Assembly: GCF_017873565.1 (NCBI RefSeq)
Contig: NZ_JAGGKH010000022.1
Span: 1 to 64,000 of the forward strand
Length of the DNA stretch: 64,000 nt
Direction of reading: 5' to 3'
DNA from: Lederbergia galactosidilytica
Lineage (GTDB): Bacteria; Bacillota; Bacilli; Bacillales; Bacillaceae_C
The notes below the pieces were generated by a model. The model saw nothing but the letters and a program-made list of their open reading frames with translations, did no database searches and had not been told where the DNA came from. How positions within the stretch are numbered: the stretch's first letter is position 1; each line of letters starts with the position of its first letter. A program made the position numbers and the translations under genes. Below are positions 40,829 to 52,606 of the stretch, one piece after another.

Positions 40829-40897
40829 TTCCCCTATCTTCCTGACGATTATCTTTTGGATCATGCCAGTGGAACAAAAGGTAATCGTCTTTTTTTA
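40829..40897 (+). ncRNA. Candidate small RNA ending in a strong terminator
   Basis: A 15-base stem (GACGATTATCTTTTG with CAAAAGGTAATCGTC, one G-U pair) has a 16-base loop and is followed by seven T residues on the plus strand at 40890-40896. No plus-strand gene lies upstream, but a promoter-like sequence ends at 40822, predicting an RNA of roughly 70 bases. The alternative is an orphan terminator that protects rnmV from antisense transcription. No protein could be encoded. Confidence 0.4.
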
Positions 40898-41089
40898 AAA
40901 GTTTGCTTTTAAATTATAACTGTCCTTTACAAAAAGAACAAAAAACTTATATAACAATTCTGTATTAGAATAAATAGAAAAGGCGTTCTGATCTTATCGA
41001 TGCAACATTAACTTAGGTAGGCGCTGAAATACCAACTGCCCAAAGGCTATCCACAAGGATAAATTTTATAGTTTCCTAAACGATAAAAA

Positions 41090-41112
41090 AGCAGAGAAAT
41101 GTATTCTCTGCT
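41090..41112 (-). terminator. yabE terminator
   Basis: A perfect nine-base stem (AGCAGAGAA / TTCTCTGCT) with a five-base loop, then TTTTTATCG on the minus strand, just after yabE. Confidence 0.92.
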
Positions 41113-41124
41113 CACCCTACTTAT

Positions 41125-42402
41125 TTAATTCAATATCCGCACTTTTACATTTTTTCGTCCAAAGCGATAAGCCTGATCTTTGCTTGATACAAATAGATCA
41201 ATTCGATTTCCTTTGATCGCACCACCTGTATCACCTGCTACCGCATAGCCGTAACCTTCTACCCATACTTTTGAGCCAAGAGGAATAACACTCGGATCAA
41301 CAGCAACCACTTTAGCATTCGGATTTGATTTCAAATTAATCCCTGTAGCCGTAACTCCAGAACAACCATTACAACTCGCCGTATAAGCTGTTGCACTCAT
41401 CGTAATTTCATTTCCGCCTTGAGGGGCAGCGGGAGATTCTTTAGCAGAGGATTTTTTAGTAGTAGCTTGATTCGAATCATTATTACTAGCTGAAGCTTTG
41501 TCAGAGTTCCCCCGTGATACTTGCGCAACCAACACTTTTGTCCCTACAGCTACAATTTTATCTTGACTATCGCTCACTTTTTCCTCTGCCACTAGCTTAC
41601 GCTTTACTTCTTTACCATTCTCTTTTATTACTTCGTACTCCTTTTTCAAGAGACCTTCTTTACCATCTTGAACAACTTTTTCAGTCCCTTGCATAAGGCT
41701 TGAATCTTTTTTAGTTACAAGCGCATAATCGATAGGCTCTTCCACTACATCGGTGACCTTTTCAACGCGAACTACTTTTACTACCGACTTAGGTTCCACG
41801 TCTTCTTCTAGATTTGGTTCTACACGGTCCAAATCACCAAGTTTAACCCCCTGTTGCTTTAAAAGGTCAGCGACCGTAGTCGAAGTGGTCCAAACTTCTT
41901 CCTTTTTCTTACCATTTTGAATAGTGAGTAAAAATGCCCGGTCTATATTCAACTGCAATTGGTCTTGTATTGTATCCTGCACAGAAAAGTCAATTTCATC
42001 GTGTTCATTGATCTCAATTTTCTCTTCGTCCAAAAAGTCATCTACTGTTTTAGCTGTCGTCCAATATACGGTCTCTTCATCATCAATCTTCACGGCCACT
42101 CGCTTTGCTTTTTCCCATACAACATTTAAATCATTTTTTACGGCCGTATCTGTAGAATGTGATAAGTAATCCGTATCTTTTATTGGAACCTCCAGCTCCT
42201 CTAAAATATCCCCCACAGTATTGGCATGTGTCTTAACTGTCATTTCCTGTCCGTCTATTGTAAGGGCCACAGTTTTCTTTGTCCCCTCATACGTAAGTAC
42301 ACTCAAAGTAGCTGAAAAAACTATGAAACTAGCAATTAAAATGCCTAATTTCTTACGTGTCATTGATGAAAAGATGAATCTCTTTTTAGGTGTTGTGTTC
42401 AT
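41125..42402 (-). CDS. yabE: Cell-wall protein YabE (DUF348/G5/3D domains)
   Basis: A 425-residue exported protein. A hydrophobic segment near residues 17-36 is a signal or anchor. Three DUF348 (ubiquitin-like) repeats follow (TIDGQEMTVKTHANTVGDIL, the DDEETVYWTTAKTVDDFL type and QNGKKKEEVWTTSTTVADLL), then a G5 domain (about 215-290). After a serine-rich linker comes a C-terminal 3D domain with the three aspartates (AVDPSVIPLG, AGDTGGAIKG, RIDLFV). It is related to resuscitation-factor-like muralytic proteins of Firmicutes. ATG at 42402 has GGAGG nine bases upstream; a TTG just before it is less likely. In B. subtilis yabE is controlled by an antisense RNA. Confidence 0.93.
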   Translation of the reverse strand: MNTTPKKRFIFSSMTRKKLGILIASFIVFSATLSVLTYEGTKKTVALTIDGQEMTVKTHANTVGDILEELEVPIKDTDYLSHSTDTAVKNDLNVVWEKAKRVAVKIDDEETVYWTTAKTVDDFLDEEKIEINEHDEIDFSVQDTIQDQLQLNIDRAFLLTIQNGKKKEEVWTTSTTVADLLKQQGVKLGDLDRVEPNLEEDVEPKSVVKVVRVEKVTDVVEEPIDYALVTKKDSSLMQGTEKVVQDGKEGLLKKEYEVIKENGKEVKRKLVAEEKVSDSQDKIVAVGTKVLVAQVSRGNSDKASASNNDSNQATTKKSSAKESPAAPQGGNEITMSATAYTASCNGCSGVTATGINLKSNPNAKVVAVDPSVIPLGSKVWVEGYGYAVAGDTGGAIKGNRIDLFVSSKDQAYRFGRKNVKVRILN

Positions 42403-42832
42403 CAAAACACTCCTCCTTCTTCTTCTTCGAGAGTTTCACATAAAGGTCTTTAATTGTCAACCCCCTCTCATTCACAAGGTAAAACCTATTATGAACAGAT
42501 AGATTTGAAAAAGAAAGAGAAAGTTCTCGACAATTCCTTTATGATAGAGGCAAAGTTTGTAGAATAAACGGATATTTTACAACAAAAGCCTGAACGCGTA
42601 CAAACGAAAAGATCATTAGGTTTAAATACGCGCCGTACTGGCGTCAACACTATTCTTACCAACAACATGAGAGCATATGATAAAAGCAATATTTTTGCGC
42701 TTAATTAGCGGAATTCATGCTAATGGTTTGTAAGCGCTAGAGCTGAATGATAACAAATGCGTAGACGGGTAGAGACGCAACAACAGTCGCTACGCCTCCT
42801 CATCCAATGTCCTTTTGACTCGTTTATTTTTA
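42403..42832. other. Spacer of 430 bases upstream of yabE
   Basis: No protein is supported: a 66-codon minus frame at 42489-42689 lacks a ribosome-binding site and any family resemblance. No clear promoter for yabE or terminator for the upstream TatD-type gene could be read, though the stretch is long enough for a regulated leader. Confidence 0.4.
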
Positions 42833-43600
42833 TCAATCGATGCCGAATACTTTTTTCGCATTGGCTGTTGTTTGTTGTGCAACTTCTTGTAAACTTAAAC
42901 CTTTTAACTCCGCGATTTGCTCAGCTACTAATTTTACATAGGCAGGTTCATTTCTCTTCCCTCGATAAGGATGAGGAGCCAAATACGGGCAATCCGTTTC
43001 CACTAACAAACGATCCATTGGCACTTGTACTGCTACTTCCTTTGGTTTCTTTGCATTTTTAAAAGTAACAGGCCCACCAAGAGAAATGTAAAAGTTCATA
43101 GCCAAGCATTCATGGGCCGTTTCGGGGCTACCACTGAAACAATGCATAATCCCGCCCACTTGTTCTGCTTGTTCTTCTTTTAAAATCGTTATAATATCTT
43201 CTGTAGCTTCTCGATTATGAATAATAATCGGCAAATTTAGCTTTTTAGCCAAGTTAATTTGCTTACGAAATACTTCTTTTTGGACTTCCTTCGGTGATTT
43301 ATCCCAATGGTAATCCAAACCCATTTCTCCAAGTGCTACAACCTTGGGGTGTGCCGCAACTTCTTCAAGCCAGACAAGATCTTCCTCTTGCATATCAATG
43401 GCGTCAACAGGATGCCATCCGACACTTGCGTAAACATGATCATATCGTTCAACAATTTCAAGAGCTCTCTCAATAGTTGGGCGATCAAACCCAACTACAA
43501 CCATATATTGAACACCCGCGGTGCCCGCTCTTTCCATGGTCGCTTCCAGATCTTCTGCAAATTGGTCATCATTTACATGACAATGTGTATCAAATAACAT
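42833..43600 (-). CDS. yabD: TatD-family metal-dependent hydrolase
   Basis: A 255-residue TIM-barrel hydrolase of the TatD family (DNase/D-aminoacyl-tRNA deacylase group). Metal-binding residues appear in FDTHCHVNDDQF (residues 3-14), GEMGLDYHWDKSP (Glu near 92), IIHNREA (His near 130), IMHCFSGS (His near 155) and LLVETDCPYLAPHPYRGKRN-type (Asp near 204). It lies between metG and yabE as in B. subtilis (yabD). Members act in DNA repair or in removing D-amino acids from tRNA; which applies cannot be told here. Confidence 0.95.
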   Translation of the reverse strand: MLFDTHCHVNDDQFAEDLEATMERAGTAGVQYMVVVGFDRPTIERALEIVERYDHVYASVGWHPVDAIDMQEEDLVWLEEVAAHPKVVALGEMGLDYHWDKSPKEVQKEVFRKQINLAKKLNLPIIIHNREATEDIITILKEEQAEQVGGIMHCFSGSPETAHECLAMNFYISLGGPVTFKNAKKPKEVAVQVPMDRLLVETDCPYLAPHPYRGKRNEPAYVKLVAEQIAELKGLSLQEVAQQTTANAKKVFGID

Positions 43601-43680
43601 GACTAAAACTCCTTTATAGAGTATACTCCAAAATCCAATAACATTTATATCAATTCCTTAACATTTACGTTACAAAAAAT

Positions 43681-43734
43681 AACATAGGGAGTTATGGTGA
43701 AAAATACGCTTATTTGCCCATACTCCTCTATGTT
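43681..43734 (-). terminator. metG terminator
   Basis: A 17-base arm (AACATAGAGGAGTATGG) pairs with CCATAACTCCCTATGTT with two mismatches around a 20-base loop, followed by ATTTTTTG on the minus strand. Confidence 0.78.
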
Positions 43735-43776
43735 ATTGTGTCTCAACCATTCTCTCTTTAATAGGAAATATTACAA

Positions 43777-45987
<2,211 letters not shown>

Positions 45988-45993
45988 CTTCAA

Positions 45994-46022
45994 AATATAC
46001 GTGAAAAAGGCTTTTTCCGCAA
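45994..46022 (-). promoter_or_regulatory. Possible sigma-A promoter of metG
   Basis: TTGCGG, a 17-base spacer and TATATT on the minus strand, divergent from abrB. The -35 is poor. Confidence 0.42.
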
Positions 46023-46057
46023 CTTTCGAAAACACCCCATCCTTTTCTCCTATCCAA

Positions 46058-46086
46058 TTGACTATATAGCTAACAATTGGTATGAT
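46058..46086 (+). promoter_or_regulatory. Sigma-A promoter of abrB
   Basis: TTGACT, a 17-base spacer and TATGAT on the plus strand, about 80 bases before the abrB start. I did not find a convincing Spo0A box downstream of it, where B. subtilis has one. Confidence 0.8.
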
Positions 46087-46168
46087 AAAAGTAACATATT
46101 TTTCCTTTTTAAAAGTAGGAAAGTCCTAATATTTATAAATTGATCTATGCCTTTCAGGGGGAATGAGC

Positions 46169-46447
46169 ATGAAATCTACAGGTATTGTTAGAAAGGTCGA
46201 TGAGCTTGGACGCGTCGTGATTCCAATTGAGCTCCGCCGTAATTTAGATATTGATATTAAAGATGCGCTCGAAATCTATGTAGATAATGATCGTATTATT
46301 TTAAAAAAGTACAAACCAAGTATGGCTTGCGAAATTACAGGTACTGTTTCAGATGAAAACAAAAGCTTTGCTAGCGGCAAACTTGTCCTAAGTCCCGAAG
46401 GAGCAGAGCAATTAATCCGAGAGCTTCAAAGTGCCTTTCGCAAATAA
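46169..46447 (+). CDS. abrB: Transition-state regulator AbrB
   Basis: AbrB represses post-exponential genes during growth. The 92 residues contain an N-terminal swapped-hairpin DNA-binding domain (MKSTGIVRKVDELGRVVIP) and a C-terminal multimerisation domain (KLVLSPEGAEQLIREL). I chose the second ATG (46169), which lies seven bases after AGGGGG; the ATG at 46163 is only one base from it. It is one of only two plus-strand genes in the window, as in B. subtilis, and is followed by its own terminator. Confidence 0.96.
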   Translation: MKSTGIVRKVDELGRVVIPIELRRNLDIDIKDALEIYVDNDRIILKKYKPSMACEITGTVSDENKSFASGKLVLSPEGAEQLIRELQSAFRK

Positions 46448-46461
46448 GCAGGGGATGGAAG

Positions 46462-46497
46462 AAAAACACCACTTGTTTCATTTAAAGTGGTGTTTTT
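46462..46497 (+). terminator. abrB terminator
   Basis: A perfect 12-base stem (AAAAACACCACT / AGTGGTGTTTTT) with a 12-base loop. It is symmetrical enough to end transcription from both abrB (+) and rsmI (-). Confidence 0.92.
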
Positions 46498-46537
46498 CTA
46501 TTCATCATTTCTCCACTATCATCAACCACTTATTCAA

Positions 46538-47422
46538 TTATTTTTCAACATGATAAGCCTGGTAAACTTCGCGTTTCGATATTTGTCGGTCGTTGGCCGT
46601 TAGTTTGATCGCTTCCTTCGATGAAAGTCTCTTTTCATCTATATAATACTGTACATGATTTTGCATACTCATCGTACTCCACCAGCACTCATCTATTTCT
46701 TCTATTTCTTTCCCCGGCTCCACAATCAAACAAAATTCTCCACGGATTTCTTGCTTCTCTGTCCATTCCAATGCTTCATCAATAGAACCTCTTAAAAACT
46801 CCTCAAATTTCTTCGTCAGCTCACGACATAACACAATTTGGCGATTTCCGAGAACTTCTTTCATATATTTCAACGTTTCCTTTAATCGGTGTGGGGCCTC
46901 ATAAAAAATAATCGCTGCCTCTTGCTTTCGCAGAATTTCCAACTCTTTCTTTTTCTCCTTTTTTCCTCTTGGCAAAAAGCCATAGAAGTAAAACGGCTGG
47001 GGTTTGATCCCTGATGCAATTAAAGCAGTGACGGCCGCATTTGCCCCCGGTAAAGGAACAACTGGAATCTTCGCTTGGATCGCCTGTTCCACAAGTTCAT
47101 AACCAGGATCAGAAATGCAAGGTGTACCTGCATCACTTACCAAGGCTAGATTTTGGCCAGCCTCCAGTTTTTTTATTAATTCCTTGCCACTTGCCTCCTT
47201 ATTATGTTCATGATAACTGACTAAACCAGTCGAAATCTCATAATAATTGCACAGTCTCTTAGTATTACGAGTATCTTCAGCAGCAATTAAATCTACTTCT
47301 TTTAAAATGCGAATGGCTCGAAATGTCATATCCTCTAAATTACCAATTGGCGTAGGGACTAAGTATAAAATTCCACTATTCGTTTCTATTGAAAAGCTCT
47401 TCTGTGTCTGCAATCCCCTCAT
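46538..47422 (-). CDS. rsmI: 16S rRNA (cytidine-1402-2'-O)-methyltransferase
   Basis: RsmI 2'-O-methylates C1402 of 16S rRNA in the decoding centre. The 294 residues belong to the tetrapyrrole methylase fold: [18 protein letters not shown] near residue 20, [28 protein letters not shown] near 95, and [12 protein letters not shown]. The ATG at 47422 overlaps the yazA 3' end by 47 bases. The ribosome-binding site is weak (GATGGGTG), consistent with coupled translation. Confidence 0.95.
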   Translation of the reverse strand: MRGLQTQKSFSIETNSGILYLVPTPIGNLEDMTFRAIRILKEVDLIAAEDTRNTKRLCNYYEISTGLVSYHEHNKEASGKELIKKLEAGQNLALVSDAGTPCISDPGYELVEQAIQAKIPVVPLPGANAAVTALIASGIKPQPFYFYGFLPRGKKEKKKELEILRKQEAAIIFYEAPHRLKETLKYMKEVLGNRQIVLCRELTKKFEEFLRGSIDEALEWTEKQEIRGEFCLIVEPGKEIEEIDECWWSTMSMQNHVQYYIDEKRLSSKEAIKLTANDRQISKREVYQAYHVEK

Positions 47423-47681
47423 CACCCATCTCTAATAAAAACTTTTCCTTTTCTTTACGTGTTAGCTGCTTAAAGGCATATTCAGCCCGTAACGCTGCAC
47501 TCTTATGCTCATATTCTGCCGAATAAATCATTTTAACCGGCCTTCTCGCCCGCGTATATTTAGCACCTTTTCCACTATTATGTTGTTCTAATCTTCGTTC
47601 AGGATCAATTGTATATCCACCATAATAAGAACCATCCCTACATTCTAATACATAAAAATAATGGTTATTTCTCATTTCCAT
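47376..47681 (-). CDS. yazA: GIY-YIG domain protein YazA
   Basis: A 101-residue single-domain GIY-YIG protein of the UPF0213 family. The signature is [19 protein letters not shown] with the catalytic-type Arg in [17 protein letters not shown] and a Glu in AEYAFKQL. A nuclease role is inferred from the fold; none is proven for YazA. It overlaps trmN6 by 17 bases upstream and rsmI by 47 downstream, forming a packed three-gene unit. Confidence 0.93.
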   Translation of the reverse strand: MEMRNNHYFYVLECRDGSYYGGYTIDPERRLEQHNSGKGAKYTRARRPVKMIYSAEYEHKSAALRAEYAFKQLTRKEKEKFLLEMGDEGIADTEELFNRNE

Positions 47682-48411
47682 ATAACATGGCTCTCACTTC
47701 TTCGTTATATTCATTTTGTTGATTATACACAAATAGTGGAGAGTGGACTTTAAGCCCGGGGCGACCATCTTTTATCCCTTCAACTAAAATTGTGTTAGCT
47801 TCTTTACCTTCTTTAGGATAAACAAATCGAAGTCTTTTCGGCTCTAAACGATAGTTTCGCATATACATAAATAAGTCCATTAACCTTTCAGGTCTGTGAA
47901 CAAACGAGGCCTTTCCCCCTTGCTTAAGAAGCTGACTACTACTTTTCACAACATCCTCTAATGTACAGTGAATCTCATGTCTAGCAATCGCAAAATGTTC
48001 ATTTTCATTCAGTATATCAGGGGACTTTGATGGAAAATAAGGAGGATTACAAGTAACAAGGTCAAATTGATTCGAACCTAAAAGAGTAGGCATTTCCTTA
48101 AGATCTCCATGGATCATTTTAATTTTAGAATCTAATTGATTGAACGAAATACTTCTTTTAGCCATATCATATAAACGCTCTTGTATTTCAACACCCATTA
48201 TTTCCGCCTTTGTCCGCTTACTTAGTAAAAGAGGGATAACTCCATTCCCACTACATAAATCAACAATTTGTCCCTTTTGAATTGGTAAATAGGTAAAATG
48301 GGAAAGTAAAACAGCATCAAGAGAAAAGGCAAAAACAGAAGGACTTTGGATGATTTGTAATTCTTCTGCTAACAAATAATCTAATCGTTCATCCTCTAAT
48401 AATTCAATCAT
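47665..48411 (-). CDS. trmN6: tRNA1(Val) (adenine-37-N6)-methyltransferase-like protein
   Basis: A 248-residue class I SAM methyltransferase with the SAM loop [16 protein letters not shown] near residue 50 and the N6-adenine motif NPPYFPS near 128. It is the homologue of B. subtilis YabB, assigned to N6-methylation of A37 in tRNA. It is the first gene of the trmN6-yazA-rsmI unit. Confidence 0.93.
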   Translation of the reverse strand: MIELLEDERLDYLLAEELQIIQSPSVFAFSLDAVLLSHFTYLPIQKGQIVDLCSGNGVIPLLLSKRTKAEIMGVEIQERLYDMAKRSISFNQLDSKIKMIHGDLKEMPTLLGSNQFDLVTCNPPYFPSKSPDILNENEHFAIARHEIHCTLEDVVKSSSQLLKQGGKASFVHRPERLMDLFMYMRNYRLEPKRLRFVYPKEGKEANTILVEGIKDGRPGLKVHSPLFVYNQQNEYNEEVRAMLYGNEK

Positions 48412-48753
48412 AATCTTTTTTCCTCCACAAAAGGATTCATCTCAAAACGGCCTAACTTAAAGTAAGGAACCATAACAGTTTCCCTAGGTCTACCTGAGGA
48501 TAGGTAGAAGTTTTGCCTAACAGATTTGACAATCTTAGCCGATGTTCTACGGCATCACCTAGTCCAATAAATGTATAGAACACCTTTCTTTGGAGCAACA
48601 TTTGCTTGTCTGGGCAACAGGATGTTGGACTAACTGCTGTTGTGCCAGAGGATACCCCCCTCAACCATTCATCTTTTTAACAAGGCCTTACCTCTATTCT
48701 TATTAAATAACCCTCCCCACAAAGGAGGAGGGCTTGGACATAAAAATGGCCTA
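48412..48753. other. Spacer between trmN6 and yabA
   Basis: It contains the yabA terminator at 48711-48732 and decayed repeat traces: AACATTTGCTTGTCTGGGC at about 48597-48615 and a CAACAGGATGTTGG segment after it. These resemble the long-hairpin arms at 51.2 kb. No gene is seen; a 70-codon minus frame at 48452-48664 is built from this sequence. Confidence 0.45.
48711..48732 (-). terminator. yabA terminator
   Basis: Stem CCCTCC / GGAGGG with a ten-base loop, followed by TTATTTAAT on the minus strand. Confidence 0.68.
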
Positions 48754-49119
48754 TTATTTTTTATTTAAGAAAGATAAGCAAAATAAACAATCTTCATCCC
48801 GACGGGGACTACCAAAGTGAATGTTGCAAATATGGAAGCCTTCTTGATAGATTCTAGCGAGGTTATCATACCCTTCGCCAATTTCAGATATTTTATCATA
48901 GACCGTTTTTCCCGGATTTTCTCCACTTTTTTCGGGGTCAGAGGCTTCTGGGGTTTCTCCCTCCATATGCTTTCGCAAATGGTCATTCTCTATTTTTAAT
49001 GCATGGTTTTCTTCTATTAAATGAGCTAAAAATTGTTTGAGTTCCCCTAATTGCTGGTATAACTCTCCAATCTGCATTTCCATGCTACTGACAGAGTCAA
49101 ATAACTCCTTTTTGTCCAT
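48754..49119 (-). CDS. yabA: Replication initiation control protein YabA
   Basis: YabA binds DnaA and DnaN and limits initiation at oriC. The 121 residues comprise an N-terminal leucine-zipper coiled coil (about 1-50, tetramerisation), a short proline-rich linker and a C-terminal zinc domain with the CHCC ligands (CNIHFG near residue 97 and CLFC near 111). It follows ricT by 15 bases, as in B. subtilis. Confidence 0.96.
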   Translation of the reverse strand: MDKKELFDSVSSMEMQIGELYQQLGELKQFLAHLIEENHALKIENDHLRKHMEGETPEASDPEKSGENPGKTVYDKISEIGEGYDNLARIYQEGFHICNIHFGSPRRDEDCLFCLSFLNKK

Positions 49120-49134
49120 ACTTTCTCACCCCAA

Positions 49135-49959
49135 TTATTCCGTGGCCGAGATAGATGATGAGCCCTTCTTAATTTCTTCCAAATTATACTCCAATTGCCT
49201 TTCCTGCCCAAACAAATCGATCTGAATTAAACGTTCTAACATATTTAATCCAATCACTTTGCCAAGCCCATCTGGAGTTTTAATGGTTTCACCAATATCG
49301 GGCAACTCAGCTTTAGCTGCTTCATATTCATCATTTTCATATTTCAAACAGCACATCAATCTACCACAAAGTCCAGATATTTTTGATGGATTTAAAGAGA
49401 GGTTTTGATCTTTAGCCATTTTAATAGAAACTGGCTCAAAATCCCCTAAAAAGGTTGAGCAGCAAAGCATCCGACCACATGGGCCAATTCCACCTAGCAT
49501 TTTGGCCTCATCTCGTACCCCTATTTGTCTCAGCTCTATTCTCGTTTTAAAAATAGCAGCCAAATCTTTTACTAAGTCACGAAAATCAATTCTGCCGTCT
49601 GCTGTAAAGTAAAAAATCACTTTATTGCGATCAAACGTGAACTCAACATCCACTAGTTTCATCGCTAAGCGATGTTCATCAATTTTGTCTGTACAAATTT
49701 GATGGGCCTCTTCTGCTGCTAGCCTATTTTCTTCCACACTCAGTTGATCCTTTTGATCAGCAAGGCGGATCACCTTTTTTAAAGGCAATACAACATCATG
49801 TTCACTTACTTGCTTAGGCTCAGTTACAGCCTTGCCAAACTCGATTCCCCGGGTTGTTTCGACAATCACATAATCATCTTTCATGATTGGAAATTCCCCT
49901 GGATCGAAATAATATATTTTACCGGCTTTTTTAAACCGGACACCTATCACATTATACAA
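49135..49959 (-). CDS. ricT: RicT, PSP1-domain protein of the Ric complex
   Basis: RicT (YaaT) joins RicA and RicF in an iron-sulfur complex that partners RNase Y in mRNA maturation and affects sporulation and competence. The 274-residue PSP1 protein has the cysteine clusters CGPCGRMLCCSTF (near 160) and GLCGRLMCC (near 190). It overlaps the end of holB by eight bases and is followed by yabA. Confidence 0.96.
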   Translation of the reverse strand: MYNVIGVRFKKAGKIYYFDPGEFPIMKDDYVIVETTRGIEFGKAVTEPKQVSEHDVVLPLKKVIRLADQKDQLSVEENRLAAEEAHQICTDKIDEHRLAMKLVDVEFTFDRNKVIFYFTADGRIDFRDLVKDLAAIFKTRIELRQIGVRDEAKMLGGIGPCGRMLCCSTFLGDFEPVSIKMAKDQNLSLNPSKISGLCGRLMCCLKYENDEYEAAKAELPDIGETIKTPDGLGKVIGLNMLERLIQIDLFGQERQLEYNLEEIKKGSSSISATE

Positions 49960-50953
49960 AAGAAGGTCCCCCCTGCAATTTTAACACCAACTGTTCCATT
50001 AACAGCTGAGGATTCATATTTGCCTGTAGCATTTGTTTTGCTTCCAATATTGCCGTCATTTGTTCAGACAGTCTCCCTGCAGAAGTTTGTAAAGCATCAC
50101 CCGCCAACTTTTTCAGTTGATCAGGATAGATCAATTGCTCTTCTTTCCCCAATTGTATATAAAGTATATCCTTATAGATAAATAATAATAGATCCAGCCC
50201 AATATCCATTTGCGCCCGTTCCTTAAAATGGGCATTCCATTCATTTTGTAAGGAGGTCATCGCAAATAATGGATTTTGCTTTAGGACTTCATATAATTTT
50301 AACACTATATTTCGTGCTTGTGCAAACCAATCATCGTTATTAAGTTCAAGCGCTTCCTGCACCTGGTTTGTCACAGCAGATAATAAAGGCGCCTTCGTAG
50401 GATGAACCCCTAGGTTTATCAACTTTTCCGTCACAACATTAGTTGGAAGTGATTGAAACGAGATCGTTTGACACCGTGAAATAATCGTTGGTAAAATCCG
50501 CTGCGGTTGTTCTGTTAAAAGAATCGCCGTTGTTTGCATATAAGGCTCTTCTAAAAACTTTAATAAACTGTTTGCCGCAGAATTTGTCATTTTTTCCGCA
50601 TCTATAATGATATAAAACTTCTTTTTTGATTCTAATCCAGTTTTATTAAACTCTGCTCGTAATGAACGAATTTGATCGATCTTAATAGAAAGGCCATCTG
50701 GTGCCACAATATGGACATCAGGATGGTTCCCATTCAAGATTCTTTTACAATTCACACATTGCTCACATGGGACTAGGTCATTCTCAATTTCAGTACAAAA
50801 TAGACTTTGAGCGACCAGCATACTTGCCGCCCGCTTGCCTGTCCCGTGCTCACCTTCAAATAGATAGGCGTGGGCAACACGATCCTTCTCAATCCCACTT
50901 TTTAATACTTTTGCCGCAAGGGGCTGTTCTTGTTCAAAGTCTTGCCAATTCAT
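49952..50953 (-). CDS. holB: DNA polymerase III delta' subunit
   Basis: HolB is a clamp-loader subunit working with DnaX tau and HolA. The 333 residues have an AAA+ core: HAYLFEGEHGTGKRAAS near residue 30, a zinc module with CEQCVNCKRI near 75, and FYIIIDAEKMTNSAANSLLKFLEEP near 115. Its GTGKR loop deviates from GKT, as in delta' subunits that do not hydrolyse ATP. I start at the ATG at 50953; GTG at 50962 is possible. The yaaR gene that precedes it in B. subtilis is replaced by repeats. Confidence 0.94.
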   Translation of the reverse strand: MNWQDFEQEQPLAAKVLKSGIEKDRVAHAYLFEGEHGTGKRAASMLVAQSLFCTEIENDLVPCEQCVNCKRILNGNHPDVHIVAPDGLSIKIDQIRSLRAEFNKTGLESKKKFYIIIDAEKMTNSAANSLLKFLEEPYMQTTAILLTEQPQRILPTIISRCQTISFQSLPTNVVTEKLINLGVHPTKAPLLSAVTNQVQEALELNNDDWFAQARNIVLKLYEVLKQNPLFAMTSLQNEWNAHFKERAQMDIGLDLLLFIYKDILYIQLGKEEQLIYPDQLKKLAGDALQTSAGRLSEQMTAILEAKQMLQANMNPQLLMEQLVLKLQGGPSFV

Positions 50954-51136
50954 TTTATCCACTCACTTATTTCTTACGCTTTTCTTAGCCTGACTCCCGA
51001 CATAAGACCTTTGGAAGGGCAACATCCCCTTCTAGATTATTCATTTATCACCAGCCTGTACATCTCGGAGTCAGGACAATGCGTTTCAGCCGTTCAATCT
51101 CATGTTAAAATTTGTACGTCGCCGGACAGAGCCTCT

Positions 51137-51385
51137 GCTTTTCATTGTCTAGCTCCGGGCGGTTGGGGCTCGAGGTCAAATAACCTGTAACCGCTGAAGG
51201 GAAAAATCACCCTTCTTCGGTTACAGAACATTTGCTTGTCGCCCCTGACCAACCGCCCTCTGCTTTTCTTTGTCCAGCTCCGGGCGGTTGGGGCTCGAGG
51301 TCAAATAACCTGTAACCGCTGAAGGAAAAAACACCCTTCTTCGGTTACAGAACATTTGCTTGTCGCCCCTGACCAACCGCCCTCT
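51137..51385. repeat. Two tandem copies of a ~125-base long-hairpin repeat
   Basis: The unit begins with CTGCTTTTCTTTGTCCAGCTC, then folds as GGGCGGTTGGGGC / GCCCCTGACCAACCGCCC with inner GTAACCG/CGGTTAC and GAAGGG/CCCTTC stems. The arms contain CAAATAACC and GAACATTTGCTTGTC, as at 24.4 kb. The second copy starts at 51262 and differs by only a few bases. A spurious 67-codon minus frame runs across both. A 5' fragment of the family lies at 51117-51136. Confidence 0.92.
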
Positions 51386-51545
51386 GCTTTTCTTTGTCCA
51401 GCTCCGGCGCCTAGCGACTAGCAAACTTTCGGTACCTTCCTACGATAAGTCAACATCGATTCACCCTTCGGGTTCATCGTGTTTCCTTTATCTCGTCAGG
51501 CCCCTAAAAAGTTTGTACGTCGCTAAACAGGCGCCTCCGCTTTTC
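51386..51545. repeat. Intergenic inverted-repeat element abutting darA
   Basis: GGCGCCTAGCGACTAGCAAACTTTC on the left pairs with GAAAGTTTG-like AAAAAGTTTGTACGTCGCTAAACAGGCGCC on the right around a CGATTCACCCTTCGGGTTCATCG inner hairpin (all quoted in part). It is the same family as 17541-17757 and the 24.6-24.9-kb tandem. It ends one base before the darA stop codon. Confidence 0.9.
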
Positions 51546-51546
51546 T

Positions 51547-51894
<348 letters not shown>

Positions 51895-51970
51895 TCATTA
51901 TTATACTATCTTTAGTATATCACGATCTTCTTTGCTGACAAAAACATTTTAAAGAATTATTTGAAAACAT

Positions 51971-52606
51971 CTACTTATTCTCTTCCAAAAGTTTATCCAC
52001 TATTTCCATAGTATGGAGAAATACTTGCTCCATCGGTTGAGAAGCATCAATTTCCTTTATTCTATCTGGGAATTTTTGTAGTAGTTGTTTATATCCTCGC
52101 CTAACCATTCTGTGAAAATCTAATTTTTCTAGATCTAGTCGATTTATTTCACGGCCCTTATTTGCTTCAATTCTCTCTAAACCAATTTCTGGCTCTATAT
52201 CAAAATAAATGGTTTTATTTGGCATTAATTCTTGAATGGCAAACTGGTTAATCGATAAAATTTCATCCATTCCTAACTCTCTTGCATAACCTTGATAAGC
52301 GAGAGAACTATCTATAAAGCGATCACAAAGCACCACTGCTCCATTTTGAAGACACGGTATCACTTTTTCTACTAAATGTTGTCTTCTTGCTGCGGCATAT
52401 AATAATGCTTCTGTTCTAGCATCCATTGTAAGATTCTCTGGATTTAGTATAATACCACGGATTTGTTCCGATATAGGAATCCCACCAGGCTCCCTAGTTA
52501 AAATTACATCTATTCTTCTTTTTTCCAATTCCTTAGCTACTTTTTGGATGATTGTTGTTTTTCCTGCCCCTTCTGGACCCTCGATTGTGATAAATATCCC
52601 GTGCAT
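51971..52606 (-). CDS. tmk: Thymidylate kinase
   Basis: Tmk phosphorylates dTMP to dTDP. The 211 residues have the P-loop [14 protein letters not shown] at residues 4-17, LTREPGG near 40, [12 protein letters not shown] near 95 (DRx motif) and a lid region around 145. The ATG at 52606 has GGAGGT; four further in-frame codons upstream overlap that site. It lies between yaaO and darA as in B. subtilis. Confidence 0.97.
   Translation of the reverse strand: MHGIFITIEGPEGAGKTTIIQKVAKELEKRRIDVILTREPGGIPISEQIRGIILNPENLTMDARTEALLYAAARRQHLVEKVIPCLQNGAVVLCDRFIDSSLAYQGYARELGMDEILSINQFAIQELMPNKTIYFDIEPEIGLERIEANKGREINRLDLEKLDFHRMVRRGYKQLLQKFPDRIKEIDASQPMEQVFLHTMEIVDKLLEENK

Noticed and set aside
42489-42689. 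A 66-codon hydrophobic minus frame upstream of yabE
   Set aside because: No ribosome-binding site, no family resemblance and no codon pattern like the neighbours.
46025-46031. TTCGAAA as a Spo0A box for abrB
   Set aside because: It lies upstream of the abrB promoter, whereas repression requires a site at or below it, and it has a mismatch in the core.
48452-48664. A 70-codon minus frame between trmN6 and yabA
   Set aside because: It is made of decayed repeat sequence and lacks a ribosome-binding site.
51221-51424. A 67-codon minus frame with an internally repeated sequence
   Set aside because: The repetition only reflects the tandem DNA repeat; it has no start signal.
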